This document shows, piece by piece, positions 17,526 to 25,288 of a stretch of DNA of 64,000 nt. The DNA comes from Termitidicoccus mucosus. Lineage in GTDB: Bacteria; Verrucomicrobiota; Verrucomicrobiia; Opitutales; Opitutaceae. Every line of letters begins with the position of its first letter. The first letter of the stretch is position 1. The notes below the pieces were generated by a model, which worked only from the letters and a program-made list of their open reading frames with translations, had not been told where the DNA came from and made no database searches. The DNA lies in the NCBI RefSeq assembly GCF_038725785.1, contig NZ_CP109796.1:744001-808000 (forward strand). The letters are read 5' to 3'. Position numbers and translations under genes: made by a program.

Positions 17526-18392
17526 TTAAAATGCCCTGGTCTCGGCGGGCTCGAGCGCGGTGACCAGAACCTCGACCGTCATGCGGCGATCGCCGGTGCC
17601 GCGGTAGGTGCCTTTGATCGGCGACACGTCGGCGTAGTCGCGGCCGGTGGCGATTTTTATGTAGCGGTCGTCGGGCTGGGTGTTGTTGGTCGGATCGAGT
17701 CCGCGCCAACCGTGATCGGGCAGGTAAATCTCGACCCAGGCATGGCTCGCCTGCGCTCCGCGAAGCGTGTCGGCGGGGCCGTTGTAGAGGTAGCCGCTGA
17801 CGTAGCGCGCGGGAATGCCGAGGGAGCGGCAGATGCCGAGCATGACGTGCGCGAAGTCCTGGCAGACGCCCTGGCGGTCGCGGAGCACGTCGCGCATGTG
17901 CGTGTGGACGTTGGTGGCTGCGGGTTTGTAGGCGAAATTCTGGTGGATGTGCGCGGTGACGGCCTGCGCGGCGTGCCAGGCGTCGGCGATGTCCGCGGTG
18001 ATGGCCTGGCCAAGGGCATGCGCGTCGGGCGTGGGCGCGGTGTAGTGGCTGGGCTGAAGAAACTCGAAGCATTGCGCGAGTCGCGCGCAGGCCGCCATGT
18101 CCGCAAGCGGCGTGGTCGTTTGCGCGGGTGCAAGGCGCCGGGTGGTGGTGGACACGGTGGCGCGGCTTTCGATGGCAAGCGCGGTGTGCGCCGTGGTGAT
18201 CTCGAACTGGTGGACGTGGTTCTGGTGAAAATCGATGAAGTGCGTCGTGCGCGAGGGCGGATCGGTTGTGAGCTGATAGTCCAGACAGATTTGTCCGTCG
18301 GCGGTGAGCGGCTGGAGGCGGGCCTCGTTGAAACTGTCCCGCACGGGGGTGGCGTAAGCGTGGTGCGTGCGGTGGAGGACGTGGAGGTGCAT
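17526..18392 (-). CDS. transglutaminase-like protein (alpha-E cluster)
   Basis: A 288-residue protein with a beta-rich N-terminal domain (1-90) and a papain-like transglutaminase core. The catalytic triad is visible: C177 in GVCQDFAH, H217 in ASHAWVEIYLP and D233 in GLDPTNN. No signal peptide is present. Bacterial proteins of this type are usually encoded with an alpha-E protein and a circularly permuted ATP-grasp protein, as here, and have been proposed to make or break amide bonds in a small peptide-like product. The reaction is not established. A perfect hairpin (18452-18542) separates it from the alpha-E gene. A solo copy of the 'gcggaatgcggaa' word lies just before its start. Confidence 0.9.
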   Translation of the reverse strand: MHLHVLHRTHHAYATPVRDSFNEARLQPLTADGQICLDYQLTTDPPSRTTHFIDFHQNHVHQFEITTAHTALAIESRATVSTTTRRLAPAQTTTPLADMAACARLAQCFEFLQPSHYTAPTPDAHALGQAITADIADAWHAAQAVTAHIHQNFAYKPAATNVHTHMRDVLRDRQGVCQDFAHVMLGICRSLGIPARYVSGYLYNGPADTLRGAQASHAWVEIYLPDHGWRGLDPTNNTQPDDRYIKIATGRDYADVSPIKGTYRGTGDRRMTVEVLVTALEPAETRAF

Positions 18393-18451
18393 GCGGAATG
18401 CGGAAGTAGGAAGGCAGATTGCGGAACAGGGACGCGCCGGCGGTGGTTTGG

Positions 18452-18542
18452 TTCTTTCTCTTTATTCTTTATCTTTCCTCTTTCTCTCCGTGGGCACCTC
18501 GAATGAAGAGAAAGAGGAAAGATAAAGAATAAAGAGAAAGAA
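18452..18542 (+). repeat. family A polypyrimidine/polypurine hairpin A1
   Basis: Perfect 36-bp arms 18452-18487 (TTCTTTCTCTTTATTCTTTA...) and 18507-18542, loop 19 nt. The left arm on the plus strand is almost all pyrimidine and the right arm almost all purine. It lies between the alpha-E gene and the transglutaminase gene, which share a strand and probably a transcript, so it is unlikely to be a complete terminator. Confidence 0.92.
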
Positions 18543-18554
18543 TAATATCCGTAT

Positions 18555-19571
18555 TCATTGTTGCTGCTGCTCTTCCTGCTGGCGGATCTGGTCGTCCTCG
18601 ATTTGCTGGAAGGCGTGGAGAATGTAGGTGCGGAAGAGGGCTTCGCCGATGGTGTTCAGCTTGGTTTGGAGGGCGTCGATGTAGGTGTGCAGGCCTTGGT
18701 CGAAGATTTCGTCGGTCGTGCCGTAGAAGAGTTCGGCGAGGAGGCGTCCGGAGAGTTTTTCGGCGTCGTTGGAAAAGCTTTCGTCGCCGACGCCGGAGAT
18801 GCGGCGGAGGGCGGTGTTGAGCTGTTGCACGCTGAAGCGCACGGAGCGTGGAAAATCCTCGGAGAGCAGGAGCAGGTCGGCGACGTGCGCGGGCAGGATT
18901 TCGGCGCCGTGAAGGGCCTGGTAGGCATCCCAGGCGGAGCAGGAGCGGAGCACGGCGGCCCATTCGAGCGCGCCGGCCTGGGTGATCGCGCCGGGCGCGC
19001 CGCGCGCGGGAAAGGCTGCGTGGCGGACATCGAGAATGCGCGAGGTCTTGTCGGCGCGCTCGATGTATTTGCCGGCCTGGATGAAACGCCAGCCTTCGTT
19101 GCGCACCACGGTGGCGTGCGTGATGCCCTGGAGGTGAAGGGCGGATGCCTTGATTTCCTGGAAGAATTGCGTGGGATCGGAACGGAAGGAGGCGCGCGCA
19201 CCCGCGGAGCGGAGAAACAGGTAGAGGCGGTTGAGCTCCTCCCAGAATTCGTTGGGAATCTGGTCGCGCACCATGCGGGCGTTCTCGCGGGCGAGCATCA
19301 CGGAGCTGAGGATGGAGTTGGTGTTTTCGGTCTGGAAAACAAGGAACTCGATGACGGCGTCGCTGGTGGGAATCGGGTGAAGCGCGCTGAAGAGGGTTTC
19401 GTCGCCGGCGCTCTGGACGACCGGCAGCCAGTGCGAGTCGAGCGTGTGCTCGTCAAAGTGCTGGAGATCGAGGGAAAGCTGGAGGCTCACATCGACAAGG
19501 CGCGCGGTGTTGTCGGCGCGCTCGATGTAGCGGCTCATCCAGTAGAGGGAGTTTGCGACGCGGCTTAACAT
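18555..19571 (-). CDS. alpha-E domain protein
   Basis: A 338-residue all-helical protein beginning MLSRVANSLYWMSRYIERAD, the diagnostic opening of the alpha-E family. Further family stretches are ARENARMVRDQIPNEFWEEL, KYIERADKTSRILDVR and RSVRFSVQQLNTALRRI. No membrane segment or catalytic motif is seen. Function is unknown; it is always found with the permuted ATP-grasp and transglutaminase proteins and may be their scaffold or partner. The C-terminus ends in a Gln-rich run. Both flanking spacers hold family A hairpins. Confidence 0.92.
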   Translation of the reverse strand: MLSRVANSLYWMSRYIERADNTARLVDVSLQLSLDLQHFDEHTLDSHWLPVVQSAGDETLFSALHPIPTSDAVIEFLVFQTENTNSILSSVMLARENARMVRDQIPNEFWEELNRLYLFLRSAGARASFRSDPTQFFQEIKASALHLQGITHATVVRNEGWRFIQAGKYIERADKTSRILDVRHAAFPARGAPGAITQAGALEWAAVLRSCSAWDAYQALHGAEILPAHVADLLLLSEDFPRSVRFSVQQLNTALRRISGVGDESFSNDAEKLSGRLLAELFYGTTDEIFDQGLHTYIDALQTKLNTIGEALFRTYILHAFQQIEDDQIRQQEEQQQQ

Positions 19572-19620
19572 AAAGAGGGGAAAAGGGTGGATGGATTGTG
19601 AACGGTGCGGTGGTTTTGGT

Positions 19621-19711
19621 TCTTTCCTCTTTATTCTTTATCTTTCCTCTTTCTCTTCATCCGGGACGCTCTCGGAGAGAAAGAGGAAAGATAAAGAATA
19701 AAGAGGAAAGA
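19621..19711 (+). repeat. family A polypyrimidine/polypurine hairpin A2
   Basis: Perfect 36-bp arms 19621-19656 and 19676-19711 (TCTTTCCTCTTTATTCTTTA...) with a 19-nt loop. The arm differs from A1 by a single C insertion/substitution near its outer end, but the loops are unrelated. Located between the ATP-grasp and alpha-E genes of the same cluster, 49 nt before the alpha-E start region ends. Confidence 0.92.
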
Positions 19712-19731
19712 TGGTTCAGGGGTGGGCGGGG

Positions 19732-21240
19732 TTAGTCTCCATTGTGCAAAACCCAGGTGTCTTTGCTGCCGCCGCCCTGGGAGGAATTCACGACCAGCGA
19801 GCCGCGGCGAAGGGCGACGCGCGTAAGGCCGCCGGGTATCACGGTGACTTTCTCGCCGTAGAGGATGAACGGGCGCAGGTCGATGTGGCGGCCTTCGAGC
19901 GCGCGCGGATTGTCCTCGACAAAGGTGGGGTGGCGCGAAAGCGACACGACCGGCTGCGCGATGTAGCTGCGCGGGTCGGCCAGGATGCGCTCGCGGAAGG
20001 AGGCGCGCTCGGCGGCGGTGGATTGCGGGCCCATGAGCATGCCGTAGCCGCCGGCCTCGTTGGCGGATTTCACGACGAGTTCGCCGAGATGGTCGAGGAT
20101 GTAGGCGCGGTCCTTGTCCTCGCTGGCGAGATAGGTCGGGACGTTCGGGATGATCGGGTCCTGGTCGAGGTAGTATTTGATGATGCGCGGGACAAAGTAA
20201 TACATGACCTTGTCGTCGGCGACGCCCGTGCCGATGGAGTTGGCGAGCGAGACCCGGCCGGCGCGGTAGGAATGCACCAGCCCGGCGACGCCGAGCGCGG
20301 AGTCGGAGCGGAAGACGGAAGGGTCGAGAAAGTCGTCGTCGATGCGCCGGTAGATGACGTGCACGGGGCGCAGTCCCTTGGTGGTGCGCATGCAGACCGC
20401 CTGGTCGCGCACGACGAGATCGCGGCCCTCGACGATCTCGATGCCCATCTGCCGGGCAAGGCTGGCATGCTCGAAGTAGGCGCTGTTGTAAGGGCCGGGC
20501 GTGAGGATGACGACGGTCGGATCGGAGACGCCGGCGGGCGCGATGTGCCTGAGCACGTTGAGCAGGTCGGCGGGATAACTGCTGACGGAACGCACGCCGA
20601 CCGACTCGAACAAGTCGGAAAACGTGCGCTTCATGGCGCGGCGGTTTTCCAGCACATAGCTCACGCCGGACGGGCATCGGGCGTTGTCCTCAAGCACCAT
20701 GTAAGTACCGTCGGCGCCGCGGATGAGGTCCGTGCCGCAGATGTGGATGTAGATGTCGCCGGGAACGTTGAAGTTGACGAATTCCCGGCGAAAGTGCTTC
20801 GCGGACAAGACGTAGAAGGGGGGCACGACACCGTCCTTGAGGATGCGTTGCTCGTGGTAGATGTCGTGGAGAAAAAGATTCAGCGCGGTGATGCGCTGGA
20901 TGAGACCGGCCTCGAGATGCTCCCATTCGTGCCGCGGAATGATGCGCGGCATGAGGTCAAAGGGAAAAACGCGCTCCGTGCCCTGCGAGTCCCCGTAAAC
21001 ATTGAAGGTGACGCCTTGCCGGAGAAAAAGCGCGTCCACGGCGCGGCGTTTGGTGTCGAGGTCGGGATGCGAGAGGGTTTTGAAATTATGAAGAAGTTTA
21101 CGGTAGTGGTTGCGCACGGAGCCGTCGGCTTCGAACATTTCGTCGAAGAAGCCATCGGGATCGTAACCGTCAAAAAGAGGCGGCCTCGGGCCGGAGGTCG
21201 AGAGATTGAATGGCGGAGGGGAGTCGGTGGTGCTGGCCAT
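19732..21240 (-). CDS. circularly permuted ATP-grasp protein (alpha-E cluster)
   Basis: A 502-residue protein of the DUF404/DUF407-type circularly permuted ATP-grasp family. Signature stretches are [80 protein letters not shown]-like [15 protein letters not shown] and [15 protein letters not shown]. It probably ligates an amine to a carboxylate with ATP to form an amide or peptide bond; substrates are unknown. I chose [10 protein letters not shown] at 21240 because the in-frame extension upstream is Arg-rich and unlike the family, although MEVCHRQ seven residues earlier is possible. It is the first gene of the minus-strand cluster with alpha-E and transglutaminase. Confidence 0.92.
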   Translation of the reverse strand: MASTTDSPPPFNLSTSGPRPPLFDGYDPDGFFDEMFEADGSVRNHYRKLLHNFKTLSHPDLDTKRRAVDALFLRQGVTFNVYGDSQGTERVFPFDLMPRIIPRHEWEHLEAGLIQRITALNLFLHDIYHEQRILKDGVVPPFYVLSAKHFRREFVNFNVPGDIYIHICGTDLIRGADGTYMVLEDNARCPSGVSYVLENRRAMKRTFSDLFESVGVRSVSSYPADLLNVLRHIAPAGVSDPTVVILTPGPYNSAYFEHASLARQMGIEIVEGRDLVVRDQAVCMRTTKGLRPVHVIYRRIDDDFLDPSVFRSDSALGVAGLVHSYRAGRVSLANSIGTGVADDKVMYYFVPRIIKYYLDQDPIIPNVPTYLASEDKDRAYILDHLGELVVKSANEAGGYGMLMGPQSTAAERASFRERILADPRSYIAQPVVSLSRHPTFVEDNPRALEGRHIDLRPFILYGEKVTVIPGGLTRVALRRGSLVVNSSQGGGSKDTWVLHNGD

Positions 21241-21443
21241 GGCTTGTCTATGGCAGACTTCCATAGCAGGATGCGTGCGCAGGCGCGTTTTCATGCCGGC
21301 TGCGCACGCAAATTCATCCGAAATGCCGCTGCGGACGGTTTTCCGCCATGAGAGGTTTGCCTTCAGAGTGCGCCCGATGCGCGCACCCGCCCGCGATGCA
21401 ACGGATGATGCCGGGCGCGCCGGACCGGTTTGAGCACGGAGGC

Positions 21444-21776
21444 TCAATACCGGCGCATGGCCGGATCGAGTTTCGCGGCCCATTCGTCGATGCCGCCCGC
21501 GACATTGCTGACGGCGGCGAGGCCTTGCGCGCGCAGCCATTGAGTGACGCGCAGGCTGCGGCTGCCGTGGTGACAGTGAATGAGCAGGTGCTTGTCGCGG
21601 GGAAGCGAACCGAGCGCGGCGGGAATGTCACGCATCGGGATGTGCCGGGCGCCTGCGATGCGGCAGCGCGCGTGTTCGTCGGGTTCGCGCACGTCGATGA
21701 GTTGCACGCGACCGGATTCGTCGCGAAGCAGCCGGGCGGTTTCTTCCACGGAAATCTCAAGCGGATATGAATCCAT
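21444..21776 (-). CDS. rhodanese-like domain protein
   Basis: A 110-residue single rhodanese domain starting [37 protein letters not shown] and HIPMRDIP are the usual N-terminal blocks. The active-site loop [18 protein letters not shown] carries the catalytic Cys (residue 68) in CHHGSRS, and [13 protein letters not shown] is the conserved end. It should move sulfane sulfur or act as a redox/arsenate-type enzyme. It is 203 nt upstream of the ATP-grasp gene on the same strand and diverges from manC. An antisense-longer frame upstream of this start is not real. Confidence 0.92.
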   Translation of the reverse strand: MDSYPLEISVEETARLLRDESGRVQLIDVREPDEHARCRIAGARHIPMRDIPAALGSLPRDKHLLIHCHHGSRSLRVTQWLRAQGLAAVSNVAGGIDEWAAKLDPAMRRY

Positions 21777-21837
21777 GCCGGACAAGAGTGAGGCAATCGG
21801 AGGGGATGTCACATTCTTTCGCCTCACCTTCGGCGTG

Positions 21838-21898
21838 TTCTTTCCTCTTTCGTCAGAAACTTGAGAAAGAGGAAAGATAAAGAAGAAAGAGGAAAGAT
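21838..21898 (+). repeat. family A hairpin A3, left arm truncated
   Basis: The right arm (21863-21898, GAGAAAGAGGAAAGATAAAG...) is complete, but the left arm is only 14 nt (TTCTTTCCTCTTTC, 21838-21851), so about 13 bp can pair. An internal piece of the left arm has been lost. Located in the divergent spacer between the rhodanese gene and manC, a place where a terminator is not expected. Confidence 0.8.
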
Positions 21899-21998
21899 TT
21901 CGGCGGATGGCATCACTTTGGGTTGCACCCGGGGAAACCCCGGTTGGCGCAAATGAAATTGCGCCGCCGGCAAAATTTCCGCCAAGCTGGCCGCCGAC

Positions 21999-23096
21999 AT
22001 GCCGCAACATTTTGCCGTCATCATTGCCGGGGGGAAGGGCGAGCGCTTCTGGCCGCAAAGCCGCGCCCGCCGCCCGAAACATCTGCTGCCGATCGTCGGC
22101 GCGAAACCGATGCTCGCGCAGACGCTCGACCGGGTGCGTCCGGTGGTGCCCGCGAAAAACATCTTTGTCATCACCGGCGCGGTGCAGGAAAAGGCCGTGC
22201 GCGAGGTGTGTGCGCGCCTGCCCGCCGCCAACATCATCGCGGAGCCCGTCGGACGCGACACCGCGCCGGCGGTCGCGCTTGCAGCGGCCCTCGTGGCCGC
22301 GCGCGATCCCGAAGGCGTGTTTGCGGTGCTGCCCGCCGACCACGTCATCCACGACGCGACGGCCTACCAGCGGGATTTGCGGGCGGCGTTTGCGGCGGCG
22401 TCCGCCGCGCCCGTGATGGTGACCATCGGCATAAAGCCGGACGAGCCCGCGACGGGTTTCGGTTATATCCAGCAGGGCGAGAAATGGAAGAACTTCGAGC
22501 GCTGCCCGGTGTTCCGCGTGAAGCGTTTCGTGGAAAAGCCCGCGCCCGAGGTGGCGCGCGGTTACCTGGAGTCGGGCGACTACGTGTGGAACGCCGGCAT
22601 GTTTGTCTGGAGCGCGCCGGTCGTCCAGGCCGCGCTGGCCGCGCATGCGCCCGAACTGGATGCGGGGATGGCGCCGGTGCGCACGGCGCTGGCGAAGGGG
22701 CGGGAGGGCCGCGCCCTCGTGCCGGTGTTGAAAAAGATCTACCCGGCGCTCACCCGGATTTCCGTGGACTACGCGCTGCTCGAACGCGCCGACAACGTCG
22801 TGGTGCTGCCCGCGTCGTTCGACTGGGACGATGTCGGGGCCTGGCCGGCGGTGGCGCGGCACTACCGGCCCGACGCTGCGGGCAACGTCACGCGCGGGCT
22901 CGCGCTGGTCGAGCAGGGCGCGGGCAACATCGTGTTTTCCGGGGACGGCCATTTGACGGCGGTGCTCGGCGCGGACGACCTCATCGTCGTGCATACGCCC
23001 GACGCCACGCTCGTCGCGCCCAAGGCCAAGGCGCAGGAAATCAAGCGGCTCCTGAAGCGCATCGAGACGCTGAAAGGGGCGGCGAAGTGGCTGTAG
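21999..23096 (+). CDS. manC: mannose-1-phosphate guanylyltransferase
   Basis: A 365-residue nucleotidyltransferase that forms GDP-mannose from GTP and mannose-1-phosphate. The pyrophosphorylase signature is IIAGGKGERFWPQSRARRPK (residues 9-28), with PVGRDTAPAVALAA, VLPADHVI, KRFVEKPAPEVARGYLESGD, WNAGMFVW and SFDWDDVGAW also typical. It is a single-domain enzyme lacking the C-terminal phosphomannose isomerase domain of the longer type. Its product feeds gmd/fcl at 4474-6643 and mannosyltransferases. It starts at MPQHFAVIIAGG; no Shine-Dalgarno sequence. Small stems (CCGGGG-AAA-CCCCGG type) precede it at about 21935. Confidence 0.94.
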   Translation: MPQHFAVIIAGGKGERFWPQSRARRPKHLLPIVGAKPMLAQTLDRVRPVVPAKNIFVITGAVQEKAVREVCARLPAANIIAEPVGRDTAPAVALAAALVAARDPEGVFAVLPADHVIHDATAYQRDLRAAFAAASAAPVMVTIGIKPDEPATGFGYIQQGEKWKNFERCPVFRVKRFVEKPAPEVARGYLESGDYVWNAGMFVWSAPVVQAALAAHAPELDAGMAPVRTALAKGREGRALVPVLKKIYPALTRISVDYALLERADNVVVLPASFDWDDVGAWPAVARHYRPDAAGNVTRGLALVEQGAGNIVFSGDGHLTAVLGADDLIVVHTPDATLVAPKAKAQEIKRLLKRIETLKGAAKWL

Positions 23097-23170
23097 GGAG
23101 GATTCCCCGACGAAGCCCTCCCGCATAATCTCGTTTGCTTTTCGCCGCCTGACGGGCAGACGATTCCCGC

Positions 23171-23653
23171 ATGAAAATCTCCATCACCCAGAAGGAATAC
23201 GCCCGCCTGCTTGAACTTGCCTACATGGGCATGTGGGTGGCGACCTCGCGCGAAGAGGATTTCGACGACGCGCACCCCGGGCGTTACGAGGCGGTTTACC
23301 AGATGCTCCTGCGCAACGCCCCGAACATGGGATGCGCGGACCTGGTCAACGGCGATCCCGATTCCGGCGGGGCAATGGCGGAATCGGAGGAACTGGAAAA
23401 CGGCCGCGCGGGTGAATTGATCGAGAAATTCGAAAACGACTGCTTCTGGGATGAGCTGTGCGACCGTTTGGCGGAAAGGGATTTGGAGCGCGAACTGTCG
23501 AGGGAGCCGCCGTCGAAGGGGATGCCCCACGATGAAAAATTCACGCATGAGATGGACCGGGTGGACGCGCTTTCGGCGCGGTATCGCGACGAATTTGTGA
23601 AGCATGACCTGGACAACGTGATCGTGCTTTTCGGCAGCGACCGGCTGTCGTGA
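23171..23653 (+). CDS. acidic hypothetical protein
   Basis: A 160-residue, strongly acidic protein starting MKISITQKEYARLLELAYMG. Predicted mostly helical, without signal peptide, membrane helix or cysteine motif (only two or three cysteines). It is 74 nt after manC on the same strand and ends before a family A hairpin. I do not recognise a family; codon usage and length make it a convincing gene. It may be a lineage-restricted protein. Confidence 0.75.
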   Translation: MKISITQKEYARLLELAYMGMWVATSREEDFDDAHPGRYEAVYQMLLRNAPNMGCADLVNGDPDSGGAMAESEELENGRAGELIEKFENDCFWDELCDRLAERDLERELSREPPSKGMPHDEKFTHEMDRVDALSARYRDEFVKHDLDNVIVLFGSDRLS

Positions 23654-23723
23654 GCAAACCGGGCGGGGCGGAGGGTGCTTTGTCGAGCAATGGGTGCAAT
23701 TCAAAGTCGTGCCATCGCCGGAA

Positions 23724-23813
23724 TCTTTCTTCTTTATTCTTTATCTTTCTCTTTCTCTTTCGTCAGGAACGGGCAGGGGAGAAAGAGGAAAGATAAAGAA
23801 TAAAGAAGAAAGA
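23724..23813 (+). repeat. family A hairpin A4
   Basis: Arms 23724-23757 and 23779-23813 pair over 34 positions with one single-base bulge (TCTTTCTTCTTTATTCTTTA...). The loop begins CGTCAGGAACGGGCAGG, nearly the same as in copy A5. It lies in the 299-bp spacer between the hypothetical gene at 23171 and ybaB; the rest of that spacer (to 23952) shows no gene. Confidence 0.9.
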
Positions 23814-23952
23814 TGGAATGACACCACTTTGAATCGCCTCTCCGAGCAATTGCCTGCCGCGCAATTGAAGCTTGAAGAGCGCCGTTTTATCCGCGCTTCT
23901 TTCCGGTTTCATTTTCACCACCCGCAACCCAACATCCCAAACACCCACCACA

Positions 23953-24261
23953 ATGGCAGGCGTCGGAAAACTCCTCAAGCAAGCCCAGAAAATGCAGCGT
24001 CAAATCGAGACGCTCCAAACCGAACTCGAGGCCAAGGAACTCGAATTCACCAGCGGCGGCGGCGCGATTAAGATCAAAATCACCGGCGCGGGCAAATTCC
24101 TCGCGCTCGGCCTCGATCCGGAGTTTCTGAAGGAGGACGCAAAGTTCGTGGCGGACACGCTGCTCACCGCCATCCAGGACGCATCCACCCAGGCCAAGGA
24201 GCAGAACGAGGCCGAGATGAAAAAGATCACCTCGGCATTTCAGATGCCCGGACTGATGTGA
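23953..24261 (+). CDS. ybaB: nucleoid-associated protein, YbaB/EbfC family
   Basis: A 102-residue protein with the family layout: MAGVGKLLKQAQKMQRQIET and a coiled-coil helix, the short beta hairpin (FTSGGGAIKIKITGAGKFLA), LDPEFLKED and a C-terminal helix. YbaB/EbfC dimers bind DNA and influence nucleoid structure. The gene sits immediately upstream of recR (36 nt), the classic arrangement in bacteria. I chose the ATG at 23953 because the open frame upstream does not match the family. Confidence 0.95.
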   Translation: MAGVGKLLKQAQKMQRQIETLQTELEAKELEFTSGGGAIKIKITGAGKFLALGLDPEFLKEDAKFVADTLLTAIQDASTQAKEQNEAEMKKITSAFQMPGLM

Positions 24262-24297
24262 GGGCAGGGGAGGGGACTTCAGGCAGCGCAACATGTC

Positions 24298-24903
24298 ATG
24301 ACACCCGCGTTTGAAAAACTGCAAAAGCAGCTTAGGCAGTTGCCGGGACTCGGATTCCGTTCGGCCGAGCGCATCGCGTTGCACCTGCTCGTGGAAAAAC
24401 CCGCCCGGCTGCCGGAGCTCGTCGAGGCGTTGCAGGCGGCGGCCGCGACGGTGCGCCGCTGCCCGCGCTGCGGTAATCTCGCCGAGGACGGTCTTTGCGC
24501 GATCTGCGCCGACGAGCGGCGCGAGCAAGGCGTGGTGTGCGTGGTCGAGCATGTGCCCGACTTGGTCGCAATGGAACGCTCCGGCGCGTATCGCGGCGTG
24601 TATCATGTGCTGCACGGCCGCCTGTCACCGATCCAAGGCGTGCGGCCCGAGGACCTGAATTTCGAGGCGCTCTTCAGCCGCGTCGCGGACGGCGGGGTGC
24701 GAGAGTTGATCCTCGCGCTGTCCAACGATGTCGAAGGCGAGGCGACATGCCACTACCTGACCCAGCACCTGCCGGCGCCTGCAAACGGCGTGGAGGTGAA
24801 AACGACGCGCATCGGCTTCGGCCTGCCCAGCGGCGGCGGCGTGCTGTATGCGGACTCGGTCACGCTCAAGAGCGCGCTCGACGGCCGCCGGCATTATGAG
24901 TGA
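24298..24903 (+). CDS. recR: recombination mediator RecR
   Basis: A 201-residue protein that works with RecF and RecO to load RecA at gaps. Seen in order: helix-hairpin-helix (LRQLPGLGFRSAERIALHLL), zinc finger with C55, C58, C67 and C70 (CPRCGNLAEDGLCAIC), Toprim domain (VVCVVEHVPDLVAMERSGAY, YHVLHGRLSPIQGVRPEDLN) and a C-terminal Walker-B-like end (RIGFGLPSGGGVLYAD). Length is standard. It follows ybaB. Confidence 0.97.
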   Translation: MTPAFEKLQKQLRQLPGLGFRSAERIALHLLVEKPARLPELVEALQAAAATVRRCPRCGNLAEDGLCAICADERREQGVVCVVEHVPDLVAMERSGAYRGVYHVLHGRLSPIQGVRPEDLNFEALFSRVADGGVRELILALSNDVEGEATCHYLTQHLPAPANGVEVKTTRIGFGLPSGGGVLYADSVTLKSALDGRRHYE

Positions 24904-24970
24904 GCAGGAAACCCCGGCCCGGTGAATTTTCCGGTGTTGAAAACCGACTCCGCGCCGACACATTGCCCGT

Positions 24971-25237
24971 GTGGACGTGAAATCCAAAAAAGCAGACCAG
25001 CCGCCCTCGTTTGAAGAGGCACTCGGGCAACTTGAAGCCATCGTCGAGTCGATGGAATCCGGCGACATACCGCTGTCCGAACTGCTGGTCAAATTCGAGG
25101 AGGGCACCCGCCTGCTCAAGACCTGCGAGGCCCGCCTGAAGGAGGCCGAGATGAAAATCGAAATCCTTAAAAAACAGAAATCCGGCGCGGCCGCCTTCGA
25201 GTCCTTTCCCGCCTCCGCCGCCCGCGAGGACGATTGA
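24971..25237 (+). CDS. xseB: exodeoxyribonuclease VII small subunit
   Basis: An 88-residue helical protein with the XseB core SFEEALGQLEAIVESMESGD and IPLSELLVKFEEGTRLLKTC, ending in a lysine-rich helix. It activates the XseA nuclease, whose gene is not in the window. It begins with GTG. The next gene, dxs, starts 51 nt downstream; xseB-dxs neighbours are frequent in bacteria (often with ispA between them), which supports the call. Confidence 0.93.
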   Translation: MDVKSKKADQPPSFEEALGQLEAIVESMESGDIPLSELLVKFEEGTRLLKTCEARLKEAEMKIEILKKQKSGAAAFESFPASAAREDD

Positions 25238-25288
25238 GCCGCGCCCTCTCCGGTCCGCCGCAACGTCCTTTTTTCCACCGCAGTCTCG

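Noticed and set aside
18452-19711. Family A hairpins as CRISPR repeats
   Set aside because: They are isolated single palindromes with no spacer array and no cas genes.
21444-23126. Long minus-strand frame extending the rhodanese upstream through manC
   Set aside because: The upstream part is the complement of manC and carries no domain; the rhodanese homology begins at MDSYPLEIS.
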